NCBI GenBank assembly: GCA_016211095.1
Contig: JACQSW010000060.1
Coordinates: forward strand, 1 to 14,820
Length of the DNA stretch: 14,820 nt
Direction: 5' to 3'
Origin: Candidatus Woesearchaeota archaeon
GTDB taxonomy: Archaea; Nanobdellota; Nanobdellia; SCGC-AAA011-G17; GW2011-AR17
Part shown: piece after piece, positions 13,294 to 14,820 of the stretch
Layout of the letters: every line of letters starts with the position of its first letter
Position numbering within the stretch: the stretch's first letter is position 1
Translations under genes and position numbers: made by a program
Notes under the pieces: generated by a model
Database searches by the model: none
What the model saw: the letters and a program-made list of their open reading frames with translations, nothing else
Told to the model about the DNA's origin: nothing

Positions 13294-14079
13294 ATGAGAC
13301 CATACGTTGGAATAACTGGCCCGGTAAATAATCAAGAAGTTAGAGCTATCTGCAGAGAATTCTCTGAAGCAGGATACTCAATGAATACCCCCCACATTCC
13401 TATGTTGGGGTTTCTTGTGAGCTATAAAACGCTTAATGGGCAACCAACGAATAATAGGAGATATCCCTCCATCAATGAAATTCCCTCTTTGTTGAAAGAA
13501 GCAAATCAGCAAGTTTTGGCTATGATACATTATAATTCAAAAGAAACTGATAATTTGTCTGACCAGGTTAGCCAAATCTTCAAAACAATTTACAAAGAAG
13601 GATTATGCACGGCAATCCAATTAAACATAGTTTGGCCGCCAACAGATCAAGTCAAAAAAATAAAAGAAAATTTTCCAGAAATGCAGATAGTCCTCCAAGC
13701 CTCGCACAAGGCAATATCAGGCAAAACCCCTGAAGAGATTGCGCAAAAAATAAAAGAATATGGGCGAGCGTTAAGTTACGCCTTAATAGATCCCTCGGGC
13801 GGAAGAGGATTGCCATTTGATTTAGAAACTTCGCTACAAATATATTCTGAATTAAGGGAACGTGTTCATGATTTAACTATCGGATTTGCAGGCGGTTTCA
13901 CAGGAGAGAACGCAGCAACAAGAATAAAACAGCTAATTGAACAAACAAAAGAAACAGGCTTTTGCATAGACGCAGAGGGCGGCCTAAGAGATAAAATAAC
14001 CCAAGAATACGGGGATGACCTGCTAAACATAGGCAAGGTTAAAGCGTATCTTCAATCTTCTTATTCTGTTTTGGAATAA
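13294..14079 (+). CDS. TrpF-like TIM-barrel protein lacking the catalytic Cys
   Basis: 261 residues with the layout of phosphoribosylanthranilate isomerase: YVGITGPVNNQEV at the first strand, AIQLNIVWPP (107-116, compare VQLHG), ALIDPSGGRGLPFDLE (163-178, compare the LDS..GG.G..FDW segment with the catalytic Asp, here Asp166), IGFAGGFTGENA (196-207, the phosphate-binding LAGGL..N) and CIDAEGGLRDK ... IGKVKAYL (compare DVSSGVE..G.KD..KI..F). Authentic TrpF has KICG at the first strand, whose Cys is the general base; here the residue is Thr8. It is also longer than the usual ~200. No tryptophan genes are nearby. A related isomerase or sugar-phosphate enzyme with another substrate is plausible. 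ATG start; convergent with dedA, 1 base apart. Confidence 0.7.
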   Translation: MRPYVGITGPVNNQEVRAICREFSEAGYSMNTPHIPMLGFLVSYKTLNGQPTNNRRYPSINEIPSLLKEANQQVLAMIHYNSKETDNLSDQVSQIFKTIYKEGLCTAIQLNIVWPPTDQVKKIKENFPEMQIVLQASHKAISGKTPEEIAQKIKEYGRALSYALIDPSGGRGLPFDLETSLQIYSELRERVHDLTIGFAGGFTGENAATRIKQLIEQTKETGFCIDAEGGLRDKITQEYGDDLLNIGKVKAYLQSSYSVLE

Positions 14080-14080
14080 G

Positions 14081-14713
14081 CTATTTCTTTTTAACGTGCT
14101 TCAAGAATTCGATAAATGCGGGAAGGAGGGAGATTATTATGATCGCATAAGTCACAACCATCAGATTGTTCTGTATTATAGGGATGGCTCCGAAGTAGTA
14201 CCCTGCGAAGAGGAGGATAGCCACCCAGCCTACCCCCCCAATAATATTGTAAGCTAGAAATCTTGCATAATCCATTTTTCCGATGCCAGCTACGAATGGC
14301 GCGAAAGTCCTTATTATTGGGATAAACCTTGCGAGTATGATTGTTTTGCCGCCATGCTTTTTGTAGAATTCCTTTGTCCTTTCTAAATGCTCTTTTTTGA
14401 AGAACCTGCTTTTTGCAAAGAATTTTTCGCCAAAATAGCTTCCAATCCAGTAGTTTACCGTGTCCCCTAGGATGGCTGCAGTTGTGAAGACAAAGAACAG
14501 GGCTAAAACGTTCATTATTCCGCTCGCAGCAAAGGTTCCTGCAACAAAAAGCAGAGAGTCCCCTGGAAGGAATGGCGTCACAACCAACCCTGTTTCTAGA
14601 AAGACAATCCCAAAAAGGATGAGGTAGACGCCAACGCCATAATTTACGACAAAGCCATCCAAGTATTTATCAATGTGAAGAACAAACTTAATAAGTTCAA
14701 TAAACCAGTTCAT
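14081..14713 (-). CDS. DedA-family (VTT domain) membrane protein
   Basis: 210 residues with about five hydrophobic segments. DedA/SNARE-associated signature elements are all present: FLETGLVVTPFLPGDSLLF (38-56), a GDTVNYWIGSYFGEKFF stretch (83-99), and FYKKHGGKTIILARFIPIIR followed by TFAPFVAGIGKMDY (116-149 overall), with the Arg residues essential in bacterial members. DedA proteins are linked to lipid flipping (undecaprenyl phosphate or phosphatidylethanolamine in characterised cases), proton-dependent homeostasis and drug tolerance; an archaeal substrate could be dolichyl-type lipid, which is inference. Normal length for the family. ATG start with a weak AGGTTG before it. Tail-to-tail with the TrpF-like gene. 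Confidence 0.93.
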   Translation of the reverse strand: MNWFIELIKFVLHIDKYLDGFVVNYGVGVYLILFGIVFLETGLVVTPFLPGDSLLFVAGTFAASGIMNVLALFFVFTTAAILGDTVNYWIGSYFGEKFFAKSRFFKKEHLERTKEFYKKHGGKTIILARFIPIIRTFAPFVAGIGKMDYARFLAYNIIGGVGWVAILLFAGYYFGAIPIIQNNLMVVTYAIIIISLLPAFIEFLKHVKKK

Positions 14714-14737
14714 AATTCAACCTACACTTTCTTTGTC

Positions 14738-14760
14738 ATTAAAAAAAGTTTCTATTTTTA
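14738..14760 (-). promoter_or_regulatory. Probable promoter of the dedA gene
   Basis: The reverse strand holds two TATA-like runs, TAAAAATAGA (14751-14760) and CTTTTTTTAATG (14737-14748), 25-45 bases before the ATG. The first would give a ~10-base leader containing AGGTTG. The rest of 14761-14820 shows no gene I can support. Confidence 0.35.
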
Positions 14761-14820
14761 ACAAACCATTTACGGGGGCATATGCTTGTTCGTTACACCA
14801 AAAAAATATGCCGTTAAGAA

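Noticed and set aside
14781..14816. Short forward frame MLVRYTKKICR near the right edge
   Set aside because: Stops after 11 codons; also a reverse-strand frame open to the edge has only ~16 codons. Neither is enough to call a gene.
1..14820. CRISPR array, insertion sequence, rRNA or tRNA gene, prophage or toxin-antitoxin locus
   Set aside because: No regularly spaced direct repeats, transposase motifs, terminal repeats, structured RNA genes or phage proteins were seen; the PD-(D/E)XK nuclease alone does not indicate Cas4.

Overview
The window looks archaeal. It encodes a FEN1 nuclease with a C-terminal PIP box, a Trm5-family tRNA methyltransferase, a HerA-like ATPase with a HAS-barrel-like start, and a secreted protein with an archaeal type IV pilin (class III) signal. 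It also has archaeal promoter architecture: TATA boxes 23-30 bases before many start codons, with several apparently leaderless genes. The DNA is AT-rich, genes are packed tightly with short overlaps, and many small proteins are unrecognised. This fits a small-genome lineage such as DPANN, but I cannot fix the phylum. One odd element is the DNA polymerase tail at the left edge, which resembles bacterial Pol II more than the usual archaeal PolB.

Left part (1-5850). The C-terminus of a Pol II-type family B polymerase runs off the left edge and overlaps tail-to-tail with a PD-(D/E)XK nuclease. A large surface protein follows (pilin-type anchor, three MopE-like Cys/Asp repeats, seven beta-propeller blades). 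Then comes a forward operon: a small unknown protein behind a structured leader, FEN1, and Trm5.

Middle, reverse strand (5836-13092). Reading in the direction of transcription: a pair of overlapping paralogues with solenoid-like C-terminal halves; two small unknown genes with strong ribosome binding sites and an inverted repeat at their promoter; a three-gene operon of radical SAM enzyme, Pol-beta-type nucleotidyltransferase and a short NIS-synthetase-like (IucA/IucC) protein; then a leaderless operon of HerA-like ATPase, class I methyltransferase and RlmE/FtsJ.

Right part (13093-14820). A divergent promoter region precedes a TrpF-like TIM barrel that lacks the usual catalytic Cys, convergent with a DedA-family membrane protein. 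The last ~107 bases hold only the upstream region of dedA.

The strongest candidate for something undescribed is the radical SAM / nucleotidyltransferase / minimal NIS-synthetase operon (8420-10678). Its genes overlap and look translationally coupled, the NIS-like enzyme keeps the ATP-site motifs but lacks roughly the first third of the family, and no siderophore transport or other NIS genes are nearby. A second item is a ~49-base promoter/leader element shared by two unlinked genes (3561-3609 and 13241-13289).
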